64,000 nucleotides of DNA from Bradyrhizobium sp. CCBAU 53338 (GTDB taxonomy: Bacteria; Pseudomonadota; Alphaproteobacteria; Rhizobiales; Xanthobacteraceae), in assembly GCF_015291665.1 (NCBI RefSeq), contig NZ_CP030048.1, forward strand, positions 3,038,001-3,102,000, in the 5' to 3' direction. The notes under the pieces are model-generated. The model was given only the letters and a program-made list of their open reading frames with translations, was not told where the DNA came from and searched no databases. Shown piece by piece: positions 41,757 through 53,143 of the stretch (positions are counted from its first letter, which is position 1; each line of letters starts with the position of its first letter). Position numbers and translations under genes: made by a program.

Positions 41757-42776
41757 TCATTCGGCCGCTTTGGGCGCCGCGTCTTCGGGCGGCGGCGCCA
41801 GCACGTCGATGGTTTCCTGGATCGACTCCAGCGCGCGCTCGGCGGCGCGCGCGCCGTGGGCGATCAACTCCTCGGCGCGGTGAAAATCGAACCAGCCGAA
41901 CTGGCCGACCCGCGGCGTGATCAGGAGATCAGGCGGATCGCCGGCGAGGCGCGCGCGGGTAATGCGGTCCTGCATGATGTTGAAGGCATCGATCATCACC
42001 GAGGAGATGCCGGGGCGTCCGGCGCTGCCGAAGAACTCACGCTTGACGGTTTTCTCGGGCGAGAAGATGCGCGGAAAACGCCGCTTGGCCGGGGTCTCCT
42101 CGGCGACAGGCGCGGGCATCGCGCCGTGCGCGTGGATCGTCGTCGAATGGGTGAAGATGTCGGTCGACAGATTGACCGCAATCACGATTTCGGCGCCGAG
42201 CGCCCGCGCCGCCGACACCGGCACCGGGTTCACCAGCGCGCCGTCCACCAGCCAGCGGTCGCCGATCATCACGGGCGAGAAGATCCCGGGCAGCGCATAG
42301 GAGGCGCGCATCGCCTCGACCAGCCGGCCGCGCGTCAGCCAGATCTCGTGACCGGTGCGGATCTCGGTCGCGACCGAGGCATATTTCATCGGCAAGTCCT
42401 CGATCAGGATCTGGCCGATCGATTCCTCCAGCCGGCTTGCCAGCTTCTCGCCGCCGATCAGGCCGGAGCCGTTGAGGCGGATATCGAGATAGCCGAGGAT
42501 GTTGCGCACGCCTTGCAGGCTCCGCGCCCAGTCCTCCAGCGCATCGAGCCGGTCGGCCGCGTAAGCGCCGCCGACCGCGGCGCCGATCGAGGTGCCAACC
42601 ACGACATCGGGCACGATGCCATTGGCCAGCAGCGTTCTCATGATACCGATATGGGCAAAGCCACGCGCTGCGCCGCCGCCGAGTGCAAGACCCAGGACGG
42701 GGCGGCGGACACTACCGAGGCCGACCTTCTCGCCATTCGCGCCGTTCGCGCCCCGACCTCTCAAGATTTCCAGCAC
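41757..42776 (-). CDS. Patatin-like phospholipase (RssA/NTE type)
   Basis: Serine lipid hydrolase of 339 residues. GTG 42776 is chosen for its AGGAGAG box; the frame continues upstream without protein character. The oxyanion loop is GGGAARG (33-39), the nucleophile motif GTSIG (61-65, Ser63) and the catalytic Asp178 in WLVDGALVNP. This is a Ser-Asp dyad enzyme of the RssA/YchK group, which typically acts on phospholipid acyl esters at the inner face of the membrane. The C-terminus is Pro/Ala-rich. It is convergent with the CBS gene. Confidence 0.87.
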   Translation of the reverse strand: MLEILRGRGANGANGEKVGLGSVRRPVLGLALGGGAARGFAHIGIMRTLLANGIVPDVVVGTSIGAAVGGAYAADRLDALEDWARSLQGVRNILGYLDIRLNGSGLIGGEKLASRLEESIGQILIEDLPMKYASVATEIRTGHEIWLTRGRLVEAMRASYALPGIFSPVMIGDRWLVDGALVNPVPVSAARALGAEIVIAVNLSTDIFTHSTTIHAHGAMPAPVAEETPAKRRFPRIFSPEKTVKREFFGSAGRPGISSVMIDAFNIMQDRITRARLAGDPPDLLITPRVGQFGWFDFHRAEELIAHGARAAERALESIQETIDVLAPPPEDAAPKAAE

Positions 42777-43015
42777 CGAAACTCTCCTAACGGCGGGGCC
42801 AGTCGCCGCACTTGCCAGACTAGGCACTGTCCTTGCTCGCCGCCAGAACAGAGGCCAAGCATGGTTTATACCGTTCGGGACGCAGGGGGCGGGAGTGTGG
42901 CGAAGGCCCGTTGGCCCTGAACTAATCACGCAAGCGTCAACCGGGTTCCATAGAACCGTATTCCATGGGATTTCAGAGGCTTGAATTTGCCGCGTTTTCG
43001 GTGAAAAGCAGGGGC

Positions 43016-44089
43016 ATGATTAGCGGGGGTGACGGCATCATCGGATGGCGGCGCGGCGGCAGGCTGCTGCCGGCGCTCGTCATGGCCGCGAGCCTCCTCG
43101 GCTTGGGTCAAAACACCGCGCAAGCGCAGCTTTTCTCCGATCGTCCGCCGCCGGTGCCCCCGGCTTCGGTGCCCGATCCCGGCGGCGCCGTGAGCCTCGC
43201 ACCGCCCTCGGGTCCGGGCGCGGGCCCTCCGAGCCTGCCGCCGACCCTGACCCAGCCGAATACGCCGAGCATGCCGCCGCCGGCCGTCTCGACCGTTCCG
43301 CCGTCTGCACCGCTCAATGCGGCGGTGCCGGGCCAGGGTGTGCTGTCGCTGACCGCGAGATACGGCAAGGATTCTCCGGCGATCAATGCCGGCCTGGTCT
43401 GGCGCGTATTTGCTGACCGTCCCGACGAGAACGGCACCTTCAAGCTGATCCGCGAGGACCGCAGCGCCACGCCCAGCATCGTGCTGCCGCCCGGCAACTA
43501 CGTCGTGCACGTCGCCTTCGGTCTCGTCAGCGCGGTACGCACCGTCAGCCTGAAGGCCGAGACCGACCGTGAATCCTTCGTGCTGCCGGCAGGAGGCCTG
43601 CGCATCGAGGGCCGCGTCGGCACCAGCCGCATTCCGCAGAACCAGATCTCGTTCGCGATCTACAAGGGCAGCCAGTTCGAATCCGGCGAGCGTGCCTCGC
43701 TGGTCCCGAACGTGTCCGCCGGCGACGTCGTGCTGCTGCCCGAGGGCACCTACTACATCATCTCCAACTATGGCGATGCCAACTCGGTGGTGCGCTCGGA
43801 CATCCGCGTCCAGGCCGGCAAGCTCACCGACGTCACCATCACCCACCGCGCGGCCGTGATCACGCTCAAGCTCGTCAGCGACAAGGGCGGCGAGGCGCTC
43901 GCCAACACCGCCTGGTCGGTGCTGACGCCCGGCGGCGACGTGATCAAGGAATCGATCGGCGCCTTCCCGCGCGTCGTGCTCTCCGAAGGCGAATACCGCG
44001 CCATCGCCAAGAACGAGGGCAAGGTCTACGAGCGCGGCTTCAACGTCGTCAACGGCGTCGACGGCGAAGTCGAAGTCGTCGCGCACTAA
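43016..44089 (+). CDS. Conserved exported protein with beta-sandwich repeats
   Basis: About 357 residues from ATG 43016; GTG-type and ATG 42965 alternatives exist. The signal peptide reads LLPALVMAASLLGLGQNTAQA. A Pro-rich stretch (PPPVPPASVPDPGG to PPPAVSTVPPSAP) is followed by three similar beta-rich units, each with a LPPGNYVVHVAFG-like turn (LPEGTYYIISNYG and LSEGEYRAIAKNE in the later units). The units resemble carboxypeptidase-regulatory or Cna-B-like folds. The protein is probably periplasmic or outer-envelope. I recall it as conserved in Bradyrhizobium; function unknown. Confidence 0.72.
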   Translation: MISGGDGIIGWRRGGRLLPALVMAASLLGLGQNTAQAQLFSDRPPPVPPASVPDPGGAVSLAPPSGPGAGPPSLPPTLTQPNTPSMPPPAVSTVPPSAPLNAAVPGQGVLSLTARYGKDSPAINAGLVWRVFADRPDENGTFKLIREDRSATPSIVLPPGNYVVHVAFGLVSAVRTVSLKAETDRESFVLPAGGLRIEGRVGTSRIPQNQISFAIYKGSQFESGERASLVPNVSAGDVVLLPEGTYYIISNYGDANSVVRSDIRVQAGKLTDVTITHRAAVITLKLVSDKGGEALANTAWSVLTPGGDVIKESIGAFPRVVLSEGEYRAIAKNEGKVYERGFNVVNGVDGEVEVVAH

Positions 44090-44092
44090 GCT

Positions 44093-44984
<892 letters not shown>

Positions 44985-45027
44985 TCATGAGTCCGGATCA
45001 TGAGTACATGCCGATTTTATCACCTAA

Positions 45028-46071
<1,044 letters not shown>

Positions 46072-46373
46072 CATTTGTTGTGTTTGTCCGGTAAGCTTTC
46101 GCTTAGCGAACATTCATGCTGTGTTTCGCTTTGAATACCGCCTGTAAGCGCTACCAAAACGCGCGGAGGGGGTGAAAAACACCGGCGGCATCGGCTTATT
46201 CCAGGCGCATTGCGACTTCGTCGTTTCAGGCGCGAGTTACGTATTTCCGATAATCATTTCATTCGCTTTCTCTCGGGCTGCGCTATATCTCGGGCATCCG
46301 TCCAATGGAGGAGGCCGGCGCAGCCTTGGTGGGCTTGCGTGACCGGCAAGGAGCAGGGACCAAGCGCGTCGGC
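46072..46373. other. Intergenic stretch with no gene seen
   Basis: About 300 bases. A small dyad TAAGC-TTTC-GCTTA (about 46092-46105) lies just after the reductase stop. The rest is AT-rich for this genome (46230-46290) and probably carries the promoter of the small gene at 46374. Confidence 0.4.
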
Positions 46374-46568
46374 ATGTTCGAAGTGATCCTCACCAGACGC
46401 AAACGGCTTGGTTGGCGATGGCAGGTCTGCGACCAGTCCGGCAAGATCTTTGCCGACGGTTTCGAGCGCACGCGTCCTTCGGCCAAATATCATGGCGAGC
46501 GCGCACTGTTCTTCCTGTTGTCGCAGGCTTACTTGCGCAACCGCTCGGCGGCGTCCAGCGAGGATTAG
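46374..46568 (+). CDS. Small conserved basic protein, 64 aa
   Basis: Starts at ATG 46374 (MFEVILTRRKRLGWRWQVCD). An in-frame ATG at 46305 would add 23 residues of less protein-like sequence. It is basic and Trp/Arg-rich, with the pattern GKIFADGFERTRPSAKYHGE. I recall similar short proteins across Bradyrhizobium without known function. No membrane segment or signal is visible. Confidence 0.6.
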   Translation: MFEVILTRRKRLGWRWQVCDQSGKIFADGFERTRPSAKYHGERALFFLLSQAYLRNRSAASSED

Positions 46569-46584
46569 CGGCGTTTCTGCGCCG

Positions 46585-47577
46585 TCAGATCTCGACGACC
46601 AGCTTGCCCCTGGCAGCGTGATCCCGGATCAGCGCGTAGGCGTCGTCAACGCTCTCCATCCTGAAGTGCCTGGCATCGAGCAGCGGCACCAGCTTGCCGG
46701 CTTCGGCAAGGCGCGTGGCTTCAGTCATGATCTTCCCGTGATGCGCGCGGCCTTCGCCTGACAGCAGCGGTAGCAGCGTGAACACGCCGGAATAGCTGGC
46801 GGCCCGGAACGACAGCGGTGCCAGCGCATGCGTGCCCCAGCCCAGCGCGCTCACGACATGGCCGAAGCGGCGCACAGCGGTGAAGGACGCATCGAGCACC
46901 TTGCCGCCGACGGTGTCGTAGACGATGTCGAAGCCGCGGCCGCCGGTGTGCTCGGCGACGTAAGCCTCAACCGCGGCTTCCCGGTCGATGAAGGTGGCGC
47001 CAAAGCCCTCGATCGTTGCGCGCTGCGAGGCCGATCCTGTCGCGAACACCTCCGCGCCGAAGGCACGCGCGATCTGGATCGCGACATGGCCGACACCGCC
47101 CGCGCCGCCATGGATCAACACCTTCTGGCCGGCCTTCAAGGCGGCGCGGTCGATCAGGCCTTCCCACGCCGTGATGAAGATGAGGGGCAGAGCGGCGGCC
47201 TCGCGCATGCTGAGATTGGCCGGCTTCAATGCCAGCAAGTCGGCATCGACAGCGGCGAATTCCGCCAGCGATCCCTGCACGCCGCCGACGCCGCCGGTCA
47301 TGCCGTAGACTTCGTCGCCAATCCTGAAGCGCGAGACCTCGCGCCCGGTCTGCTCGACTATGCCGGCGAGATCGATGCCGGGGATTGCCGGCAGCGGATG
47401 GCGCGCATGCGCGGCAGCGCCGGCATGGATCTTGGTGTCGAGCGGATTGACGCCGCTCGCGCGCACGCGCACCAGCACCTCGCGCGGGCCGATCTCGGGT
47501 GTGGAGATGGTTGAGATGCGCAAGGGGGCGTTGTGGGTCTCCAGCACGCCGGCGCGCATTGTCGATTGCTTGGTCAT
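46585..47577 (-). CDS. Quinone oxidoreductase-like NADPH dehydrogenase (MDR family)
   Basis: A 330-residue zinc-independent medium-chain reductase. The N-terminal VRVRASGVNPLDTKIHAGAA lacks the zinc ligand Cys and has the quinone-reductase NPxD motif. The Rossmann loop is IHGGAGGVGHVAIQIARAFGA. ATG 47577. It is divergent from a LysR gene at 47683, with 105 bases between, suggesting LysR control, often in response to an electrophile or quinone. It probably reduces alpha,beta-unsaturated carbonyls or quinones. Confidence 0.88.
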   Translation of the reverse strand: MTKQSTMRAGVLETHNAPLRISTISTPEIGPREVLVRVRASGVNPLDTKIHAGAAAHARHPLPAIPGIDLAGIVEQTGREVSRFRIGDEVYGMTGGVGGVQGSLAEFAAVDADLLALKPANLSMREAAALPLIFITAWEGLIDRAALKAGQKVLIHGGAGGVGHVAIQIARAFGAEVFATGSASQRATIEGFGATFIDREAAVEAYVAEHTGGRGFDIVYDTVGGKVLDASFTAVRRFGHVVSALGWGTHALAPLSFRAASYSGVFTLLPLLSGEGRAHHGKIMTEATRLAEAGKLVPLLDARHFRMESVDDAYALIRDHAARGKLVVEI

Positions 47578-47682
47578 GATCGTCCTGCTCCAATGTCGCC
47601 CCCTAATATGCCCATGATTTTTTGCATGGGAAGGAACAAGGATGTACGATCATCGTGCATTTTTGAATGGGCGGGATATCGG

Positions 47683-48534
47683 ATGGAGTGGAGCGATCTG
47701 CGCATTTTCCTCGCGATTGCGCGCGAAGGCACGCTAGGTGCTGCCGCGCGAAAGATCGGCCAGACCCAGCCGACGATGGGGCGGCGGCTGCGCGCGCTCG
47801 AGCAGACGCTCGGGCAGACGCTGTTCCAGCGCACGGCGGATGGTTTTGTCCTGACCGATGAAGGCACCGCCGTGCTCGCGCATGCCGAGCGGATCGAGGA
47901 CGAGGCGCTCGCGCTCCAGCGGCAGGCGACGGGCACGGAGACGCAACTCGACGGCACGTTGCGCCTGTCCTCCTCGGACTGGTTCGGCACGCTGATGCTG
48001 TCGCCGGTGATCGCGGCCTTCGGCAAGCGCCATCCCAGGGTGATCGTCGAGCTTCTGACCGACGCACGGCTCTACAGCCTGCCGCGGCGTGAAGCCGACC
48101 TCGTTTTTCGCATCAAGCCGTTTGATGAGCCCGAGGTCGTTTCCAGAAAGCTGCTCCACATTCCCTACGCGCTGTACGGCAGGAAGGGCAGCAAGCCGCC
48201 ACGTGCCGGTGACGGCAGCGGCATTCGCGTCGTGACCATGAACGCCGAATTCGCCGACATGCCCGACGCCGTCTGGCTGAAGCGCACGTTGCCGAAGGCG
48301 GAGATCGGCGCGCGCAGCAACAACCGCCAGGCGCAGGCCGAACTCTGCGCCGGCGGCGGGGGCCTTGCAGTGCTGCCGCGTCCCCTCGGCGACCGCGACG
48401 GCCGCCTAGTCGCGCTCGATATCGGCGCCGCGCCACCGGGCCGCGACACCTATGTCGGCTATCACCGCGATCTCAAGCGGCTGGCACGCCTGCGCGCGCT
48501 GCTGGATCTGGTGATTGAGAAACTGGCGGGGTGA
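47683..48534 (+). CDS. LysR-family transcriptional regulator
   Basis: A 283-residue regulator from ATG 47683. The helix-turn-helix is FLAIAREGTLGAAARKIGQTQPTMGRRLRALEQTLG (read in halves), and the effector domain begins QLDGTLRLSSSDWFGTLMLS. It is divergent from the quinone oxidoreductase gene and probably regulates it. The effector domain is shorter than average. The upstream frame extension is not protein-like. Confidence 0.88.
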   Translation: MEWSDLRIFLAIAREGTLGAAARKIGQTQPTMGRRLRALEQTLGQTLFQRTADGFVLTDEGTAVLAHAERIEDEALALQRQATGTETQLDGTLRLSSSDWFGTLMLSPVIAAFGKRHPRVIVELLTDARLYSLPRREADLVFRIKPFDEPEVVSRKLLHIPYALYGRKGSKPPRAGDGSGIRVVTMNAEFADMPDAVWLKRTLPKAEIGARSNNRQAQAELCAGGGGLAVLPRPLGDRDGRLVALDIGAAPPGRDTYVGYHRDLKRLARLRALLDLVIEKLAG

Positions 48535-48544
48535 TCCGGCCACA

Positions 48545-49105
48545 ACCCCTTGCGGTGCCTGACCGGCAAAACACGCCAGCCTTGGGGCAATCCGTTTCGC
48601 CAAAAATATTCCACTTTACCGAAATTCGGAAACGGCGTATGTGTCGCGGCAACCCGGCCCTTGGAAGAGGGGCGTATCGCGATCGTCACGACGCGGGCCG
48701 GGCTGTGGTGGACGTGGGTCTCATCGGCGCGAAGGGCTTTGCAGGGCGGGCAACCGTGAGCAAGACCATCGCGCACACGACCGGTGTGATCCGCGTACGG
48801 CAAAATCGTGTGGTCCTGGCGCCCGGAGCCTGTGCGCCAAGTCCTGTGGTGATGTGCGATGTCCAACCGGGCGCGCACATCAGCCATCTGCAGGGCGACG
48901 GGGGCAATAGTGCATCGCTCCCCGGGGAGATCACGACATAAGCCGTCAAACCACTGCGCAGGGAAGGCCGGATGTTTGGCTTCACCTGTATGCCGCTGTG
49001 CAGCCTCCTGTAGCGCAACCTTCGCACAGTGGACCGCGGGTGCCAGCCGGCACCCGGTCTTCCCTGCACCCTCTTTCATTTGAGGGTGAGGCGACAACGC
49101 AAAGC
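48545..49105. repeat. Dispersed Bradyrhizobium-type repeat region (about 0.5 kb)
   Basis: This 830-base gap lacks a real gene. Translated on the minus strand it gives the string EGAGKTGCRLAPAVHCAKVA followed by FPAQWFDGLCRDLPGERCTI. I recall this as a recurrent spurious translation annotated many times in Bradyrhizobium and Rhodopseudomonas genomes, which marks a repeated DNA element. It contains a hairpin CGGGTGCCGGCTGGCACCCG near 49040-49060. No transposase or terminal inverted repeats are visible. Boundaries are approximate. Confidence 0.55.
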
Positions 49106-49363
49106 TCGAGCGGACAAGCCGCGAGGATGATTATCCATGTCGAACATTGAAATAGGTCTCGTGCCCCGGACGCGGGCGCAGCAGCGCTCGCGCGTTACAG
49201 AGAGTTCGCATTTCAAGCCACTGTCATAGTCTCTAAAGCGCGCTAACCATCGTCCAACTTAAAACTGTCATAATCACTGGAGCGGAACCGGCGCTGCGTC
49301 CTTTTTACACGCCATTAAGCGCGGTTGCATTGGATGCGCCGGGAAAGTGCGTTGGGGACTGCT

Positions 49364-51826
49364 ATGAGTGCCGCGAAGAAGATGCCGGGCAAACCGGCCA
49401 CCGAAATGTTCGACGACATACCGGTGCTTCAGCGCAAATGGCGCGCCGCGTTGAAGCCGGGTGACCGGCTGCCGCGCTATGAGGACGTGATGCTCGGCAG
49501 CCTCGGGCGGCTGGCCGATCATATCGCGCTGCTCAAGGGCGACGGCACGCTCGAGCTGTCGCGCAGCGGACGCTACGTGCAGAAATGGCTCGGCGATGAG
49601 CGCTGGGACATTCCGGTCGCGGAGCTGTCGCCGGACTGCGCCACCGCGCTGTCGGAGGCCGCGGCAAACGCGCTCAGGAACGAGCGACCGCATCAGTCCA
49701 GCGCCCATTGCGTGCGCGACGGCATGGTCAGGACCTACGATGTGCTGGCGCTGCCGACCGCCTCGCGCTGGGGCGCAACGCTGGTCGGCGCTTACGTCAA
49801 CGAGCGCGGCGCGCAATACAATCTGCTGGACGCGATCTTCTCGGCGACCGACGACGCGGTGGTCTCACTGGCGACGTTGCGCGATGCGAGCGGCCGGCCG
49901 TTCGATTTCCAGGTCGTGCATCACAACAAGAGCGCGGAACTGCTGCTGAATGTTGCGAGCGGCGGACTGCTGTGGCGGCAGATCGGCCAGGGCACCACGC
50001 TGCTGGCTGCGCCCGACGTCATGGAGCTCCTGCTCAAGGCCGTCTCCGGCGGCCGCGGCGAGCAGCTCGAGATCGAGCACGGTGGCCGCTACCTCCGGCT
50101 CAGCGCCACCGCATTTGCCGACGTCATCTCGCTGGCGATCTCCGATGTCACGGCGCTGAAGCGGCGCGACGCCTCGTTTCGCCTGCTGTTCGACAACAAC
50201 CCGATGCCGATGTGGGTGTTCGACGCCGAGACAAAGGAGTTCTTGGGCGTCAACGACGCCGCGGTCCAGCATTACGGCTACAGCCGCGCGGCGTTCCTGC
50301 GCATGAAGCTGCACGAGATCTGGCCCGAGGACGAATGGGACAGCCACGCCGAAGCGCTCGATCGCATCGGCGAAACCTACCACTCCTCGCGCAACTGGCG
50401 GCACTTGCGCGCCGACGGCAGCGAGATCGAGGTGCTCACCTTCGGCCGCCGCGTCACCTTCGACGACCGCGACGGCTATCTGGTTGCGGTGGTCGACATC
50501 ACCGAGCGGCGCAAGGCCGAGGCGCGGATCGCCCACATGGCCCATCATGACGGGCTCACCGATCTGCCCAACCGCAAATACTTCCAGGAACGCTTGAAGC
50601 AGGCGCTGGACCAGGCCGGCGGCAAGCGTGTCGGCGTGCTCTATATCGACCTCGACCTGTTCAAGAACATCAACGATTCCTTCGGGCATCCCGTGGGAGA
50701 CCGCCTGCTCAAGGAGGTTGCCGAACGCCTGACCACCGCGGTCCGCGGCGCCAATCTCGCGGCAAGGCTCGGCGGCGACGAGTTCGCCGTGATCCTGGCG
50801 GCGGACGTTTCGCCGAACGAGGCCAGCGCCTGCGCGACGGTGCTGATCGACATGCTGAAGGCGCCCTATGACATCGACGGCCAGGAGATGGTGATCGGCG
50901 CCAGCATCGGCATCGCGCTGTCGCCGGGCGACGGCGTGACGTCGGAGGAGCTGATGCGCAATGCCGACATGGCGCTATATCGGGCGAAGTCCGACGGCGG
51001 CGGCGTGCATCATTTCTTCGAGCGCGAGATGGACCTCCAGGCGCAGAAGCGCCGCGACATGGAGCTCGATCTGCGCCGCGCCTTTGCCAATGGCGAGTTC
51101 GAGCTGCATTACCAGCCGCTGGTGTCGATCGCATCCGATCGCATCTCCGGCTTCGAATCGCTGTTGCGCTGGCGTCATCCCGACAAGGGCATGATCTCGC
51201 CGGCGGAGTTCATTCCTGTCGCCGAGGACATCGGCCTGATCACCCAGCTCGGCGAATGGGTGCTGCGCGAAGCCTGTGCCGAAGCGGTGAAGTGGCCCGT
51301 TGACGTCAAGGTCGCGGTCAATCTGTCGCCGGCGCAATTCCGCAGCCGCAATCTGGTTCAGGTCGTGATCTCGGCGCTGGCGCAATCCGGCCTGTCGCCG
51401 AAGCGGCTCGAGCTCGAGATCACCGAGTCGATCTTCCTCGCCGAGACCGATGCCAACCTCGCGATCCTGCATCAATTGCGCGAGCTCGGTGTCGGCATCT
51501 CCATGGATGACTTCGGCACCGGCTATTCCAGTCTCAGCTATCTGCGCAGCTTTCCGTTCGACAAGATCAAGATCGATCGCTCCTTCGTGAAGGATCTGGC
51601 GCAGCGGCCCGATTGCGGCGCGATCGTGCGCGCGATTTCCGGGCTCGGCCGTAGCCTCAACATCACCACGACCGCGGAGGGCGTCGAGACCGAGGACCAG
51701 CTCGACTGGCTGCGGGCGGAAGGCTGCAACGAGGTACAGGGATTTCTGTTCAGCGCAGCGCGGCCCGCCGCCGAAATCGCAAAGTTGCTCGCCGATTTCG
51801 GCCAGCGCACCTCACGGGCGGCTTAG
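49364..51826 (+). CDS. PAS-GGDEF-EAL c-di-GMP signalling protein
   Basis: An 820-residue protein that may both make and degrade c-di-GMP. N-terminal sensory part: a PAS_5-like region (about 20-150), a second PAS-like region (about 155-265) and a classic PAS (about 275-395, FRLLFDNNPMPMWVFD). Catalytic GGDEF is intact at 470-474, with a DxLT-type helix before it. The EAL domain has Glu598 in GFESLLRW (ESL instead of EAL), ELEITES, DDFG at 715-718 and EGVET, so the metal ligands look complete. ATG 49364 is chosen; ATG 49325 and 49334 are upstream. No membrane segment is seen. Its 3' end overlaps the convergent hydrolase by 15 bases. Confidence 0.93.
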   Translation: MSAAKKMPGKPATEMFDDIPVLQRKWRAALKPGDRLPRYEDVMLGSLGRLADHIALLKGDGTLELSRSGRYVQKWLGDERWDIPVAELSPDCATALSEAAANALRNERPHQSSAHCVRDGMVRTYDVLALPTASRWGATLVGAYVNERGAQYNLLDAIFSATDDAVVSLATLRDASGRPFDFQVVHHNKSAELLLNVASGGLLWRQIGQGTTLLAAPDVMELLLKAVSGGRGEQLEIEHGGRYLRLSATAFADVISLAISDVTALKRRDASFRLLFDNNPMPMWVFDAETKEFLGVNDAAVQHYGYSRAAFLRMKLHEIWPEDEWDSHAEALDRIGETYHSSRNWRHLRADGSEIEVLTFGRRVTFDDRDGYLVAVVDITERRKAEARIAHMAHHDGLTDLPNRKYFQERLKQALDQAGGKRVGVLYIDLDLFKNINDSFGHPVGDRLLKEVAERLTTAVRGANLAARLGGDEFAVILAADVSPNEASACATVLIDMLKAPYDIDGQEMVIGASIGIALSPGDGVTSEELMRNADMALYRAKSDGGGVHHFFEREMDLQAQKRRDMELDLRRAFANGEFELHYQPLVSIASDRISGFESLLRWRHPDKGMISPAEFIPVAEDIGLITQLGEWVLREACAEAVKWPVDVKVAVNLSPAQFRSRNLVQVVISALAQSGLSPKRLELEITESIFLAETDANLAILHQLRELGVGISMDDFGTGYSSLSYLRSFPFDKIKIDRSFVKDLAQRPDCGAIVRAISGLGRSLNITTTAEGVETEDQLDWLRAEGCNEVQGFLFSAARPAAEIAKLLADFGQRTSRAA

Positions 51827-53080
51827 CTCGGGCGGAAAGCAGCCGTAGACCAGTTCCTTGAAGGCGGGCGTGATGCGGCCGCGTTCGTTCTGGGTCTGCT
51901 CCATCAGGACGTAGACCATGTCGAGCTTGGGATCGACCCCGAAATAGGTGCCGCTGCCCGAGTCCCATTTCAATTCGCCGATCGAGCCGGCCGGCGGCGG
52001 CTTTGCATTGCCGGGATCGGTGCGCACCGCGAGGCCATAGCCATAACCGAAACCATCGCCGGGGAAATAGAAATAGTCGCGCTCGACGCCGGAGTCAGGT
52101 CCGATCTGGTCGGTCGTCATGGCTTTGAAGGCGGCCGGGCTGAGATAGCGCTTGCCGTCGAACTCGCCGCCGTTGAGCAGCATCTGCGCGAAGCGCTGAT
52201 AGTCGGTGATGGTCGAGAGCAGGCCGCCGCCGCCGGATTGCCATTCCGGATGGTCGAGGCGTTCACGCTCGCCATCGAGCAGGATCTGGTCGCTCGGCAG
52301 CGGCCGCGCCATCCGCTCGAATTCGTCCGGTGTCGACAGCGCGAATTTGGTGCTGGTCATGCCGAGCGGGTCGAAGATGCGCTGCTTCAGGGCATCGTAC
52401 AGCGACTGCCCGGTGATGATTTCGATGACGCTGCCGAGCACGTCGGTGGAATGACCGTAGCGCCACAGCGTCCCAGGCTGCCGCGCAAGCGGCAGCCTGG
52501 CGATGCGGTCGGCGAATTCCCGGTTGTTGAAGGGGCCCTCGAAGATATTGGCGGCCTTGTAGGCAAGCTCGACCCATCTGCCGCCGATATAATCGTAGGT
52601 GATGCCCGAGGTGTGCCGCATCAAATCCCTGATCGTCACCGGATGGATCGGCGGCACCATCTCGAGCGCCATCGAGCCGTCGGGCCTGGTGACCTCCATT
52701 CCGACCTTGGTGCCGGCGAAGAGGGGAATGTATTTCGAGACGGGATCAGTGAGCGCAAGCTTGCCCTCGTCGATCAGCATCATTGCCGCCAGGCTGGTGA
52801 TCGGTTTGCTCATGGAATGGATCGCGAAGATCGTGTCCGGCGTCATCGACAGCCGCGTCCTGACGTCGCGGACGCCGAACAGCTTGAAATAAACCGGCTT
52901 GCCGTGCTGATGGATCAGCACGATCGCACCCGACAAACGGCCGGTGGTCACCTCGTTTTCGAAGAACGCGGTGATGCGTCGCAGCTTGTCGGGTGCGGGA
53001 GCAGGGACGTCGGTGGCGCGGCTCCGCGCCATCGTGCCGGCCATCATCGCCGCCCCGACCAGAAATTCACGACGCTTCAT
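51812..53080 (-). CDS. Serine hydrolase, beta-lactamase/esterase class C fold
   Basis: A 422-residue exported hydrolase. The N-terminus MKRREFLVGAAMMAG is a Tat-like or Sec signal (KRREF). The SxxK motif is Ser89-Met-Ser-Lys92 (IHSMSKPITSL), and a Tyr motif appears as RYGHSTDVLG. Family relatives (EstB, LACTB-like, PF00144) hydrolyse esters or D-amino-acid peptides more often than beta-lactams. ATG 53080. The nitroreductase gene lies upstream on the same strand, 63 bases away. Confidence 0.87.
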   Translation of the reverse strand: MKRREFLVGAAMMAGTMARSRATDVPAPAPDKLRRITAFFENEVTTGRLSGAIVLIHQHGKPVYFKLFGVRDVRTRLSMTPDTIFAIHSMSKPITSLAAMMLIDEGKLALTDPVSKYIPLFAGTKVGMEVTRPDGSMALEMVPPIHPVTIRDLMRHTSGITYDYIGGRWVELAYKAANIFEGPFNNREFADRIARLPLARQPGTLWRYGHSTDVLGSVIEIITGQSLYDALKQRIFDPLGMTSTKFALSTPDEFERMARPLPSDQILLDGERERLDHPEWQSGGGGLLSTITDYQRFAQMLLNGGEFDGKRYLSPAAFKAMTTDQIGPDSGVERDYFYFPGDGFGYGYGLAVRTDPGNAKPPPAGSIGELKWDSGSGTYFGVDPKLDMVYVLMEQTQNERGRITPAFKELVYGCFPPELSRP

Positions 53081-53143
53081 CAGGGCTTCCTCCCTCGCCG
53101 GGAACAGAGCCGCAAGACGTCGGAGGCGTCAACAGGACTTCGA

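Noticed and set aside
48462..49097. A 211-codon minus-strand frame as a protein gene
   Set aside because: It overlaps the end of the LysR gene, has no ribosome binding site or domain, and its translation matches a string I recall from repeated spurious annotations, so it is listed as a repeat instead.
49364..51826. Degenerate EAL domain (ESL motif) as an inactive phosphodiesterase
   Set aside because: Only the alanine of EAL is changed. The Glu, the DDFG Asp pair and the EGVET Glu are all present, so activity is expected to be possible.
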